The translations under genes were made by a program, and so were the position numbers. The notes below the pieces were generated by a model. The model did no database searches, had not been told where the DNA came from, and saw only the letters and a list, made by a program, of their open reading frames with translations. From assembly GCF_964340395.1 (NCBI RefSeq), contig NC_135570.1, positions 4,852,822 to 4,877,821 on the forward strand: a stretch of 25,000 nt of DNA, given 5' to 3'. Shown piece by piece: positions 9,245-17,575 of the stretch. Source of the DNA: Glandiceps talaboti (taxonomy: Eukaryota; Hemichordata; Enteropneusta; Spengelidae). Numbering within the stretch: position 1 is the stretch's first letter; each line of letters opens with the position of its first letter.

Positions 9245-9940
9245 GTATAAATATATGTATATATATACTGTATATATGCATGCGTATGTGTGTGTCTATA
9301 TGTCTGTGTCTGTGTATGTGTATGTGTCTCTGTGTCTCTATGTCTGTGTCTGTGTCTGTGTCTGTGTCTGTCTGTGTCTGTGTGTCTCTATGTGTGTATG
9401 TATGTATTACTTACCTGTTCAACATTCCCCTCTGTTTCTCTCTAGGTATACGAGAAATTGGTCAATTTAATGGATCGATTAAAAGTTTCATCACAACGTC
9501 GTGCAGACGATCAGGAGTATCCAGAACACCTGAGATTCCGAAGAGGTTCGAATAACATCGCGACTACCAGTAGTACCCCTGAACATCTTCAAAATAACCC
9601 ATGGGCTGACCCAGGCATAAGGGACAAGAAATGGTATTTTATCGGAGGTACCTTTGGTGTGTGCATAGCCCTAATATTGTTGATCATGTTCAGTTCTTGC
9701 CTGTGTCATTCATCTGTTAAAAAGAGAAAGGAGATGAGAAAGAAGGCCGATATGCGTAGGGATCTACAGTACGAGCTTAACAACGAGGTTAAGAATCGAC
9801 CATCATCATCGAATCGAGTTAGTCCATCATCAGCTACTGATCATGACCCGTACGAAAATGACGATATCTGGGCTTGGAGCAGATCGACATCGAGGCAGGG
9901 TTATCAACATGACCGTATCTCTCAAGCATCGTGGAACTAG
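7971..9940 (+). CDS. Two-exon single-pass membrane protein with furin-type site and NPW motif (member C)
   Basis: Exon 1 is 7971-8111 (AACATGG start context, donor AAG|GTAATG). Exon 2 is 9446-9940 (acceptor TTTCTCTCTAG, stop TAG). The phase-0 intron is 1334 bases and the product 211 residues. Residues ~9-28 form a signal peptide (LLTLTVFTICISSALVSSA). A charged pro-like region with a dibasic R65-R66 ends at R77-F-R-R80, a furin-type site. A Ser/Thr/Asn-rich stalk contains N98-P-W-A-D102. The membrane segment is ~110-131, followed by Cys132/Cys134 (possible palmitoylation), a Lys/Arg-rich stop-transfer region and a polar Ser-rich tail ending QASWN. The layout mirrors the divergent gene at 3437-6565, but the tail is longer. 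The family is not recognised. Splicing rests on clean consensus sites and an intact joined frame; a weaker alternative donor (GTATAC) lies at 8087. Confidence 0.82.
8608..8741. repeat. (ATTCT)n pentanucleotide array
   Basis: About 26 units with two single-base variants near the right end. It directly follows GCGGATGCAATAAAG, a sequence resembling the 3' end of LINE/SINE elements that finish in short tandem repeats. The array was probably seeded by a retroelement insertion, though the element body upstream is not clearly identified. Confidence 0.93.
8938..9082. repeat. (TGTC)n and (TGAC)n followed by a pure pyrimidine tract
   Basis: TGTC array to ~8998, three TGAC units, then C/T-only sequence (~9023-9082, CTCT and CCCT motifs). 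A pyrimidine tract of this length can form triplex DNA. Confidence 0.95.
9088..9240. repeat. (AT)n(GT)n ... (AC)n(AT)n inverted microsatellite pair
   Basis: AT array 9089-9142, GT 9142-9160, a ~25-base spacer, AC 9186-9206 and AT 9207-9238. The two halves are complementary, so RNA or single-stranded DNA would fold into a long hairpin. Confidence 0.95.
9283..9410. repeat. (TG)-rich/(TGTGTC)n array before the 3' splice site
   Basis: Irregular TGTGTC, TGTATG and TGTCTC units ending ~35 bases before the exon 2 acceptor. Confidence 0.93.
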
Positions 9941-10350
9941 GCAAATTTAGGTCTTTTAGAAAAAAAGTAGCGATGTCTGGCTTGATTACCGTTATATCTG
10001 TTTGGGTCTCGTATTTCTCGTGATATGCTTCTTGGTGCTTTAATTGGCTTTCTTGTTTTTTTTGACTACTCGTGCTCTAGTAACAGTTACGTCATTCTGA
10101 TTACGTCAAAAAGAACCGAATCTATTTCTTGTACCGTTCTTGCCATTTCGTCTCCAATTGATCATAATTAAGCCACATGGGGGCGTGGTACACAAACTTA
10201 AATCGGAACCAGTTGATTCAACGTAAAGGAGAATGGATCTATCTTCGATTAAGAATAAGACAGGCCAAACAGGTTTGAGCGCATGTGCAATTTGAACTAT
10301 TCCTGTAAATAATTGTATATAGGGAAATAAACTTTCTATTGAATTATCAT
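9941..10350 (+). other. 3' UTR of the plus-strand membrane-protein gene
   Basis: From the stop codon to just past the AATAAA at 10326-10331. It contains two TTACGTCA octamers at 10087-10094 and 10101-10108. Confidence 0.55.
10326..10331 (+). terminator. Poly(A) signal AATAAA, plus-strand membrane-protein gene
   Basis: Canonical hexamer 386 bases after the stop, followed by a T-rich region. The first good candidate downstream. Confidence 0.65.
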
Positions 10351-10984
10351 AACATTGCTTTCATTCCAATTTCCAAACAGGACTGCTCATTGATTTGTAT
10401 TTGTAAAAAGACAACAATCACGATTCGAAAATTTGTCTGTAAAGACATAACAAACACACTTCCGTGTACATTGGCTGATATCTACATTAAAGCAGCCTTA
10501 GTGTGAATTATCTGATTCCAGTGACCCTACTGACTCTAAATTTCCTCAATATGTCCAAACATTTTATAAAAGGACGCCCTCTATGGCATGAATAGAAAAG
10601 TCAGAGCGTCACTGTTTTTAAGATAGCACGTATCTAGCCTGAACTTGTGACAACAACAATCGTTTATTGCTGAAATTTGGGAACTTTAGTCAAAGAAATT
10701 GTTCTAAGTTTCATTGTCTTTGACTGTCATTTCTGAATCATTCATGGTATGATTATGAATTTAAAAAATATCACTAACATGTACACATACTTACTTTTTA
10801 TGAAATATTTGTAAAAAAATGTATATATTTACCGACCGACCCACCAATGATTATTTTTAAGGTGCTACGATGATAAACAGAATTAAGCAAAGCAGTCCGT
10901 ACAACAAAAAGCAATCTCTTCAGATGATATATTAAATGGAGGGAAACAATAAATGTGGAATTATGTATTCGCGTTTTGTTTCGG
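10351..10984. other. Non-coding AT-rich stretch
   Basis: I see no gene, RNA or clear repeat in it. Confidence 0.5.
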
Positions 10985-11260
10985 TAAAATTGAGCGAGCG
11001 TGCACTAGCTGCAACTCAGGCTGGAAAGTTTTGTTAGACAGAATGACGTACTCGTGATAACATATACACCATGCACTGTAATGAATCATTTGTGGATAAA
11101 TGTATTTATGTAACAGTATACACACAGTATGGTACAACATGTCCAATCAAATTACTTGAGTCCGCACCCAAAAATAAGCGCCCTCAACGAATCACAATTT
11201 CAACTTATTACTATACCATTAATAGATAAAATAGACATCCAACTGACATGTACAAGGTCT
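10985..11260 (-). repeat. Diverged interspersed repeat, copy 2 (inverted relative to 1375-1610)
   Basis: The reverse complement matches copy 1 over about 230 bases at roughly 70-75% by eye. The best block is at 11160-11205 (CCGCACCCAAAAAT, GCGCCCTCA, ATCACAATTTCAAC). The 61-codon open frame at 10961-11146 on the minus strand falls in it and is best read as decayed transposon sequence. Confidence 0.7.
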
Positions 11261-11307
11261 AATTATTGGCATTTCAACAAATTCATTGAAGGTTGTCTTA
11301 TCGTAAA

Positions 11308-11600
11308 AAATAATATAATAATAATAATAATGCGAATTTATAATTAGTCTTTCCTTTTGAGAGCTCAAAGCGCTCATAATTATTACCCCTGGCATGGATC
11401 AATGGCAGCACAACAGCCCTTTATACTTCCTCAACTCCCTGGGGAGCATACAATCCATTGCAGCCTTTATAAGCACATAGGATAAAAACATTCACATTGC
11501 AACCTCTGTCCTACCAGATCCCCAATTATACAGCTGGGTTGACTGAGGCACAAAATCATGGTTCAAATCTTACCTAAGGAGGTTACAGCTAGTACAGGTT
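11308..11600 (-). mobile_element. SINE-like interspersed repeat with (ATT)n tail
   Basis: Read on the minus strand, it ends in AGCGCTTTGAG, TATAAATTCGC and an ATT array (11308-11331). Internal phrases CTCAAAGCGCTC, CTGGGGAGCATAC and CTGGGTTGACTGAGGCAC resemble a widespread repeat family in marine invertebrate genomes, recalled from general knowledge. It has no coding capacity. The far end near 11600 is uncertain. Confidence 0.55.
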
Positions 11601-12358
11601 TAAAAGTAACACAATACATACTGATATTGCGTCTAGTGTTGTATCTAAAAATGAAACCACAAAACGCCAAATGTATACAGAGTAATATTTTTAAAACATT
11701 TATTCAATATGATCAATATTAATACATAACGTATATTATTGCACTCAAGTTATAGGTTTGATGATGAAGTAAAAAAGTCACGAATTCAATTCAAAGGGTC
11801 AATAATCTTCTACAACTTCATGAATTTTTTCGGATAATTCTAATTTCATATGAACATTAGTTACAATATTCTGCTTACTGAAATAAGTACTCTTCATTAC
11901 AACTCACTGCTACATGGTCGTTAAATAAAATTTAAATTGGTCCAATAAAGACATTTTTTTTGCTCTGGAAAATTATACGTTGTCGAAACTATTGCACATT
12001 TTGATTGCTAGGCTGTTGCAGTACTTTATGGCTTAGTTTTTTTTTACTGGGGAGTATTTTTTAGAAACTGCTGCATTTAACCAGTAAAGTTGCCAATTTC
12101 TAAACTGTAACTTCAAATAAGAGTAATTGCAATCCCGACTGGGTATATGCAGACACCGAAAAAAAGTAATTATTTGTAGTTTCGGAAATACTTTAATCTG
12201 GGGGTGACTGGAATGAGTGGGGGTAACCAAGACTAGATTGTTCGTTGGTTGGTTGTAACTTGAACAGTTTTCTATAACAGTGGTATAAGGTTAAACACAA
12301 TGTGACAGGATTGTTCACAATAGTGATTCATTCACGTGTATCAATAGAATGATACGAT
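11601..12358. other. Non-coding AT-rich stretch
   Basis: I see no gene, RNA or strong repeat. Short frames here lack splice signals and any recognisable motif. Confidence 0.5.
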
Positions 12359-12450
12359 ACTTCCCACCATGCATCATTCAAGAGGGCAGGTTATTAATTT
12401 CCCACAATGCATCATTCAACATGGCAGATTTACTATACTGAAAGATGGCG
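12359..12450 (+). promoter_or_regulatory. Candidate TATA-less promoter fragment: ZNF143-like pair plus YY1-like motifs
   Basis: Two direct repeats about 38 bases apart carry TTCCCACCATGCATC (12361) and TTCCCACAATGCATC (12399), close to the ZNF143/SBS core TTCCCA-x-AATGC. CAACATGGCAGA (~12418) and AAAGATGGCGTC (~12440) resemble YY1 sites. This grouping is typical of housekeeping promoters in other animals. The start codons embedded in the YY1-like sites open only 5- and 15-codon frames, so no attached gene can be called. Confidence 0.3.
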
Positions 12451-13884
12451 TCTCAGTATAAGTTCACTGCGACTGTTACTCTCACAATTTGAAGGCAGTT
12501 TTGAAAGATTACTCAAATCACGCTTTGGTATAACACCTGTAGCAATAAACCACGTCTGTATTTCAACTTACAATTTTTCAAAAGAATAAATCACAATAAA
12601 GAAAACATTTATTTTGATAAATAAAAAAAAATGTATAGCTTGATAAAAATTGTAAAACTTATGTAGTAATAATATTAGGATTCGTAGACAATCCATATCA
12701 TCAACACATACAAATAACCCAACTTTGAACTAAAAGTATACACCTGCAAAAAGCCACAGTTACGTATTGAAATTGGACAAAACATTGACGATAATTTACT
12801 TGAAATGATTTGATTAATGCACAATGTACAGTGGTGGAAAAGTGGACGTAATCTGTATAAAATAAAGGTATGCTACTCCTGTATTGGTTATTGAATTCGA
12901 AAAATAGCAAACAAAATATTCTTTACTAGACAACAAAATCGTTGAAACCATGATACAGAATTTGGACTTATAGATTTTTTTTTGTTTAGTAAGTATCAAA
13001 ATAATATTTGAATTAGAATGTGCCAAAATTTTCAACATGGTAACCATGGTAACTACTGCGTCATGCAACGCCAAACTGAACACGAACACTCGATGTATTT
13101 AAATATATTACAAAGGCCATCAATTTGCAATGAGGAAAATACAGGAGTGGAAAAAATGTTTTGTAATTATCATATACAATTCTTCAAAATAATTTCTTGT
13201 TATTATGTTGCAAGATAATTTGTTTTTGTCAATCTACAAAATGTGTTCAAGAAACAATACTAGGAACATTTTCTTTATATAAACTCATCTGGGAAAAGTA
13301 ATTTTTGTAATCTGTTTATATCGAGTTGTAACTATGTATTAAATTTGATGGATAAATATCTGACAAACGTGAGGTTGAACTGTCATGGTGTACACGACAA
13401 ACTTTAGTCATAGTCGCATCATAATATAACCTGTTCAGGCTCATGGCTCGAATTATTAACTATATTTTTCAAAGCTGAGAATAAACCGCTGCGTCTCTGT
13501 GAACTTAAAAAGCGCAGCAGTGGTCTGATCTACACATGCATAGCACGCCTGAGGGTCTAAAGCTAAGAACACCTAACCTGCATTTACATCTAAGAATACT
13601 CAAATAAAGCTTTCTTCCATATCAGAAATTTATATCACGTACGACTTTTCCCCCATTATGAATGAACTCTGGCAGCATGCATGTGAGCCAAGTTCAACGT
13701 GATGGTCGGAAACTTAGGATGGGTTGCAACACGATGCATCGTGTCGTCAACAACAAAAAGCCGCGGACATGCGTATATATCAGACGACCACTGTACTTTC
13801 TATTGAGCCAGGAAGCGAGAGAATTCAATTCCTTTGACCTATCCCCTAACAGTGAAAAAACGTCTGCTTGAAATTTCACTTAGT
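12451..13884. other. Non-coding stretch downstream of the zinc-finger gene
   Basis: AT-rich with no supported gene. It holds a second X-box match (13040-13053) and a 16-base perfect palindrome (13729-13744). Confidence 0.5.
13040..13053. promoter_or_regulatory. Second RFX X-box match
   Basis: GTAACCATGGTAAC matches GTNRCC-N2-RGYAAC exactly and has the same AT spacer as the site at 7173. It partly arises from a tandem CATGGTAAC pair. Confidence 0.3.
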
Positions 13885-13894
13885 TTTATTTATT
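13885..13894 (-). terminator. Poly(A) signals of the zinc-finger gene
   Basis: Two overlapping AATAAA hexamers on the minus strand, ~320 bases beyond the stop codon. This implies a short 3' UTR (13880-14212). Confidence 0.6.
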
Positions 13895-14212
13895 ATATTA
13901 CAAATTAGATAAAATGTTAAAAGATATATAGGAACTTAATGATACAGTAAGTACTTCTTGATAATGTAACAACCATTTCAGTACCACTGTTTCCATAGAA
14001 ACAACATATCGCCTTGGTACTAGGTGTAACGATGATAAGCACATATGCCAAATCTATATTCTGTCATGTTATACCTTACTTCTCAGTAGTATCTGTATTT
14101 CAATTTCATTTTGTCATTTTCATCGAATATTTCACTACCTTTCCAAAGTAAAGGTTAAGGCATGTCTATATTGCTTTGGAAATTTGAAAACATAAACTTT
14201 GTATTATATTGT

Positions 14213-16000
14213 TTATCCGTTGTGTGATGTCATATGCCTCGACAGGTGATGACGCTCACGGAAAGTCTCGCCACAAATGTCACATCGAAGTTTCTCTTCT
14301 CGTTTCCTTTTGTGTACGTCAATCACATCTCGTTTATGGTGAGTTCTCATGTGGTATACCAGGTCACTGGTCATTCTGAATGATGCATTGCATTTCGCAC
14401 ACCAGTTTTGCGCAAAGTTGAACACAGTCGAGGACAACGGCATCACAGCTTGGGATGGTGATGACTTTTGAACTGCTGGGTACGGAATAGCACTAGCGGC
14501 GATATCCCCATCATACAGTCGTGGATATCCCGAATATGATGATAGCGCCCCCACTTCGGTTGGAGGTGGAGGGAGAGGCACACTGTTGAAACGATTCGGT
14601 TCCGGGGCGTTGTTTGGTAACATTCCTGGTAATAACCCACGAGAACTTTTCGAATTCATATCTGAGAAATTTTTGAAGGCGGTCCGGATGCTGTCGTAGT
14701 AATGCGGATTAGTACTTGCCGCCTGTGGAAAGGCAGTTTTAGGAACTGGTGATGTTTTCTGCAGATAGTCCATGACTCCAGCTCTAGGGTGTTCGGCACT
14801 TTGACTTGGCGGTGAGAACGCACTTTTACTTGCCGACAGCAAATCCGAATGAATTGGGGTTCTTCGAAATGCTCTTGTTCCGGTTGGTGACGGTACATCA
14901 AGTAATACAGGAGATACAGATTTGCCTAGCGTTTCAACGCAAATATCGCGACGTGCTGATATTAACGGAGCTTGAGCTAGCGACGTTGGTGAGAGATGAC
15001 GGTTTGTTGTAATTGTACCTCTCTCCGTAGTACAGTTGAGTGGGTCGCTAAATCGTCGAGAAAATTGACTTAATGCGGGTTGTTTGTAGCTACTAAAATT
15101 GTAGACGGGTCCAGTCGGTGATAATTGCTTCTCTCGACCGTCAAACTCTCCAAAGTCATTATGATCAGCACGGACCGAATCTGATAGCGGGCCCCGCTTT
15201 GTCACTTCGCGGAAAGCACTGCGTTTTTCTTCTGTTTTCTCTGGTGATATTTCCCGGGCTCTTGAAGAAATGTCGTCATCTTCTTTATCCGAGTTCAAAA
15301 GACTTGACACTGATTTGAAATCAATCCTCTTAGCTGTTTTTCTGTGATGCTGCGGGTTCACGTTGTATCCTTTAGGTTCTGAGGGTCTGTCTGATGTTTT
15401 TCGTTCATCGTTATTTCTGTCCCCTTCGCTGAGTTGTTTGAACGCCATTTCCTCTGACGGATGTCTGATGTGTTTACTGACGTAACTTGACGATGGTTCA
15501 TCTGCTCTTTTCAGAATGTCTAGTTTATTTGTATGAATGTACAATTGGCGACCGCCATTCTTGTGGTCTGTTTTGTCTTTATCGAGAACGGCACTAGTGC
15601 CTGGGCACACTTCAGTAAATGTTTTGTCCCTCTTTGAGTAACTTAACAAGGGTGGTATTGGTTTCAATGTTCTTTTGACTTGCGGCAAACCGAAGTGAGA
15701 TTTTGCCTTCTTCAACACAGACTCGCCATCGTATCTGTTCTCACTCTCATGACCACTCTCAAATTTGCGTTTTGACAACAAGGAATGTGCCCTGTGAAAA
15801 TCACCCGAGAAACCAGCAGTAATTTCGTTCATGCGGCGTCGATGTGCCATTAGATCCAACTCTGCCCGTCGTGATAAAACACTGCCTTCGACCCCATACC
15901 TTCTATCAACACCTTCCATAATACTAGTATACCGTGAGGTATTCATCAGAGAATCCATACGCGGTCCGGAGCCGTTTTTCATCCCATACATTGCCAACAT
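14213..16000 (-). CDS. prdm8: PRDM8/ZNF488-family C2H2 zinc-finger protein, PR domain not seen
   Basis: Uninterrupted 595-codon frame (ATG at 16000, TAA at 14213-14215). An in-frame TGA 12 bases upstream supports this start unless an unseen acceptor intervenes. Residues 1-530 are low-complexity, Ser/Pro-rich and charged, without recognised domains. The last 64 residues hold two C2H2 fingers: C534-C537-H550-H554 and C573-C576-H589-H593. They are joined by a basic linker with HKRKREEKL, a likely nuclear signal. WCAKC, FRMTSDLV and FRERHHLSRHMTSH are the hallmark of the PRDM8/ZNF488 family, recalled from family knowledge. Members act in the nucleus as repressors in neural and retinal development (PRDM8) or glial differentiation (ZNF488). 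No PR/SET domain precedes the fingers here or is visible upstream in the window. The protein therefore resembles ZNF488 in layout, or a PR-less isoform. Family confidence is high; exact orthology is less sure. Confidence 0.9.
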   Translation of the reverse strand: MLAMYGMKNGSGPRMDSLMNTSRYTSIMEGVDRRYGVEGSVLSRRAELDLMAHRRRMNEITAGFSGDFHRAHSLLSKRKFESGHESENRYDGESVLKKAKSHFGLPQVKRTLKPIPPLLSYSKRDKTFTEVCPGTSAVLDKDKTDHKNGGRQLYIHTNKLDILKRADEPSSSYVSKHIRHPSEEMAFKQLSEGDRNNDERKTSDRPSEPKGYNVNPQHHRKTAKRIDFKSVSSLLNSDKEDDDISSRAREISPEKTEEKRSAFREVTKRGPLSDSVRADHNDFGEFDGREKQLSPTGPVYNFSSYKQPALSQFSRRFSDPLNCTTERGTITTNRHLSPTSLAQAPLISARRDICVETLGKSVSPVLLDVPSPTGTRAFRRTPIHSDLLSASKSAFSPPSQSAEHPRAGVMDYLQKTSPVPKTAFPQAASTNPHYYDSIRTAFKNFSDMNSKSSRGLLPGMLPNNAPEPNRFNSVPLPPPPTEVGALSSYSGYPRLYDGDIAASAIPYPAVQKSSPSQAVMPLSSTVFNFAQNWCAKCNASFRMTSDLVYHMRTHHKRDVIDVHKRKREEKLRCDICGETFRERHHLSRHMTSHNG

Positions 16001-16173
16001 CGTCTTCTGTCACACTACGAGTAAACAATATAATTGGTCACTTCTGACGTAAGGTGGCGCCAGTCCAAAAGTCGTTAAAATAAGCTTACACAGATCCAGT
16101 TCGTGATCTTATCCACACATCAAACCCAAGTTATTATTCCTTTGAAACTGTCCAGTCGATTTGAATCCATTGT
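16001..16173 (-). other. 5' UTR part of the zinc-finger gene's coding exon, with a uORF
   Basis: On the minus strand a strong acceptor (a ~40-base pyrimidine tract, then TTTCACAG ending at 16174) starts an exon at 16173 that runs into the coding sequence. All frames of its first part close, so it is untranslated. A 16-codon uORF (ATG at 16170, context ACAATGG, stop at 16120) precedes the main start and could dampen translation. A weaker option is an ~80-base intron, GTAAGC (16089) to ACAG (16011). Confidence 0.55.
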
Positions 16174-17173
16174 CTGTGAAACAGAAAATCGGGAGAGAGG
16201 GGGAGAAGAAAAGAGAATAAATTAGTTGCATCATTTATACATAAATTAAATCAATTGCATGTACAACCAGTTAACTAAGTTACCCAGCCTTTGTTTAGGG
16301 GTATAGATATCAGTTATTGTTGAGCTCCTGCTTTCGGGACAATATAAAGACATACAGAATGATAACAGGTTGGGTCAATGCCTTGGGCTTCACTTCATAC
16401 AAGCAGCCATCTGTTACTAGTATGGGTCACGAGCTATATTCTGTTTCCTTTGTGAGACACTGAACTCCAACCAGGCAGTGCTGCCCCTTAAACCGTTGAC
16501 AGCACGAAGTAGCTCGACTTGAAGACCAAGAAACGAACGCCGTATGTCTCAATCGAGAGATCTCTCTGCGGATTAATATCACGTTGTATAAATGATTATA
16601 TTTCACCCCTCATACGAGCAATTAAAATGAAATTACCAGGACATGCGACGGATACAACAAGCTAAGAGCTACAGATGGTGGCCTCGGGCAGGGCGACTGT
16701 TTCAACTATAGAGAATAGAAATGTACTCAACAACTGAGTTATTTACACGGAAACCTTAAAACGAGTGAACACTGAGTCAACCGTTCAGAATATGTCGTTT
16801 AATAAGTATACTTTGTGCTACACCACGTTTCGTGTGTCTGTTCACAACTAGATACCTGTCAGATGCTCTGATGATGAAAAAACCGACGCATACGCTATAG
16901 CTCAGGGCAAAGGTATCATATCACTTTTACCGAGCACATAAATGAACTTGAATGCACAACTGCCGTTCGTCTTTGTAGCCGTACCATCACAGCCGTGCCA
17001 TGGACAATCATTTGAGAATTAAAAAAAAACATGTTTTGGTCTGCGTATACTTTTCACAGTCGCACCGTGAAAATAACACCCTGTTTTCGCGTAAAATTGG
17101 ACTTCTTTAGAACGACGAGGATATAACTTAGCTAACGATTGGAGAATCAATATGAATGTGAACCTCACAATAC
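16174..17173 (-). other. Probable 5' UTR intron of the zinc-finger gene
   Basis: No coding frame in it. The acceptor end has a conspicuous purine run on the plus strand (GGGAGAGAGGGGGAGAAGAAAAGAG). Confidence 0.35.
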
Positions 17174-17300
17174 CTTTCGATCTATTCAAGTTGCCGACGC
17201 TGCACTGTACTGAGGCAAGATAACTGTTGACGAATTCTACTCCGCACAGTCAGTTGTTCCGCTCCGTCTTACTACTTAAACAAAATATTGTCAGTGATGA
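17174..17300 (-). promoter_or_regulatory. Candidate first exon and promoter area of the zinc-finger gene
   Basis: A minus-strand donor AAAG|GTATTG at 17174 would pair with the acceptor at 16174 across exactly 1000 bases. Sequence just upstream (to ~17300) is richer in CG dinucleotides than its surroundings. There is no TATA box. The proposal rests only on splice-site pairing. Confidence 0.25.
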
Positions 17301-17514
17301 CACCTGTGTAACTTCTCTATAGCAAGGCTGGTTGTCATGACGACGAATGTACGATAGAACTGATCGTTTCTGACATGCGCAATTGGACTTCGGTATCACA
17401 ATAATGATAAATAGACACATCATTGCTTGTCAACATACCCAAAGACTTTTCCTCAAAATTGAAGTTTTTAATGCAATGTTTTGAGTATAGAGCGATGGGT
17501 TCATGTACCATCGA

Positions 17515-17575
17515 AAGTTTGCGAATGACCGGCCGGCGCCCGCCGGTCTCCCCGTATGTACGTACGAACGACGTT
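17515..17575. promoter_or_regulatory. Short GC-rich, CpG-dense palindromic patch
   Basis: GACCGGCCGGCGCCCGCCGGTC is a GC island in AT-rich DNA, followed by GTACGTACGAACGACG. It lies 1.5 kb upstream of the zinc-finger start codon. A regulatory role is only inferred. Confidence 0.3.

Larger units (their letters stand above)
8112..9445 (+). other. Intron of the plus-strand membrane-protein gene, filled with repeats
   Basis: Contains a likely retroelement 3' end leading into a pentanucleotide array, then about 470 bases of stacked microsatellites up to ~40 bases before the 3' splice site. No gene is seen inside it. Confidence 0.7.

Noticed and set aside
8900-9470. Several 66-114 codon frames of repeated IY, VCVC and TDRQ
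   Set aside because: Microsatellite translation within an intron; only the exon from 9446 is real.
14443-15318. Frames of 65-81 codons overlapping the zinc-finger gene on both strands
   Set aside because: Shadows of the 595-codon frame.
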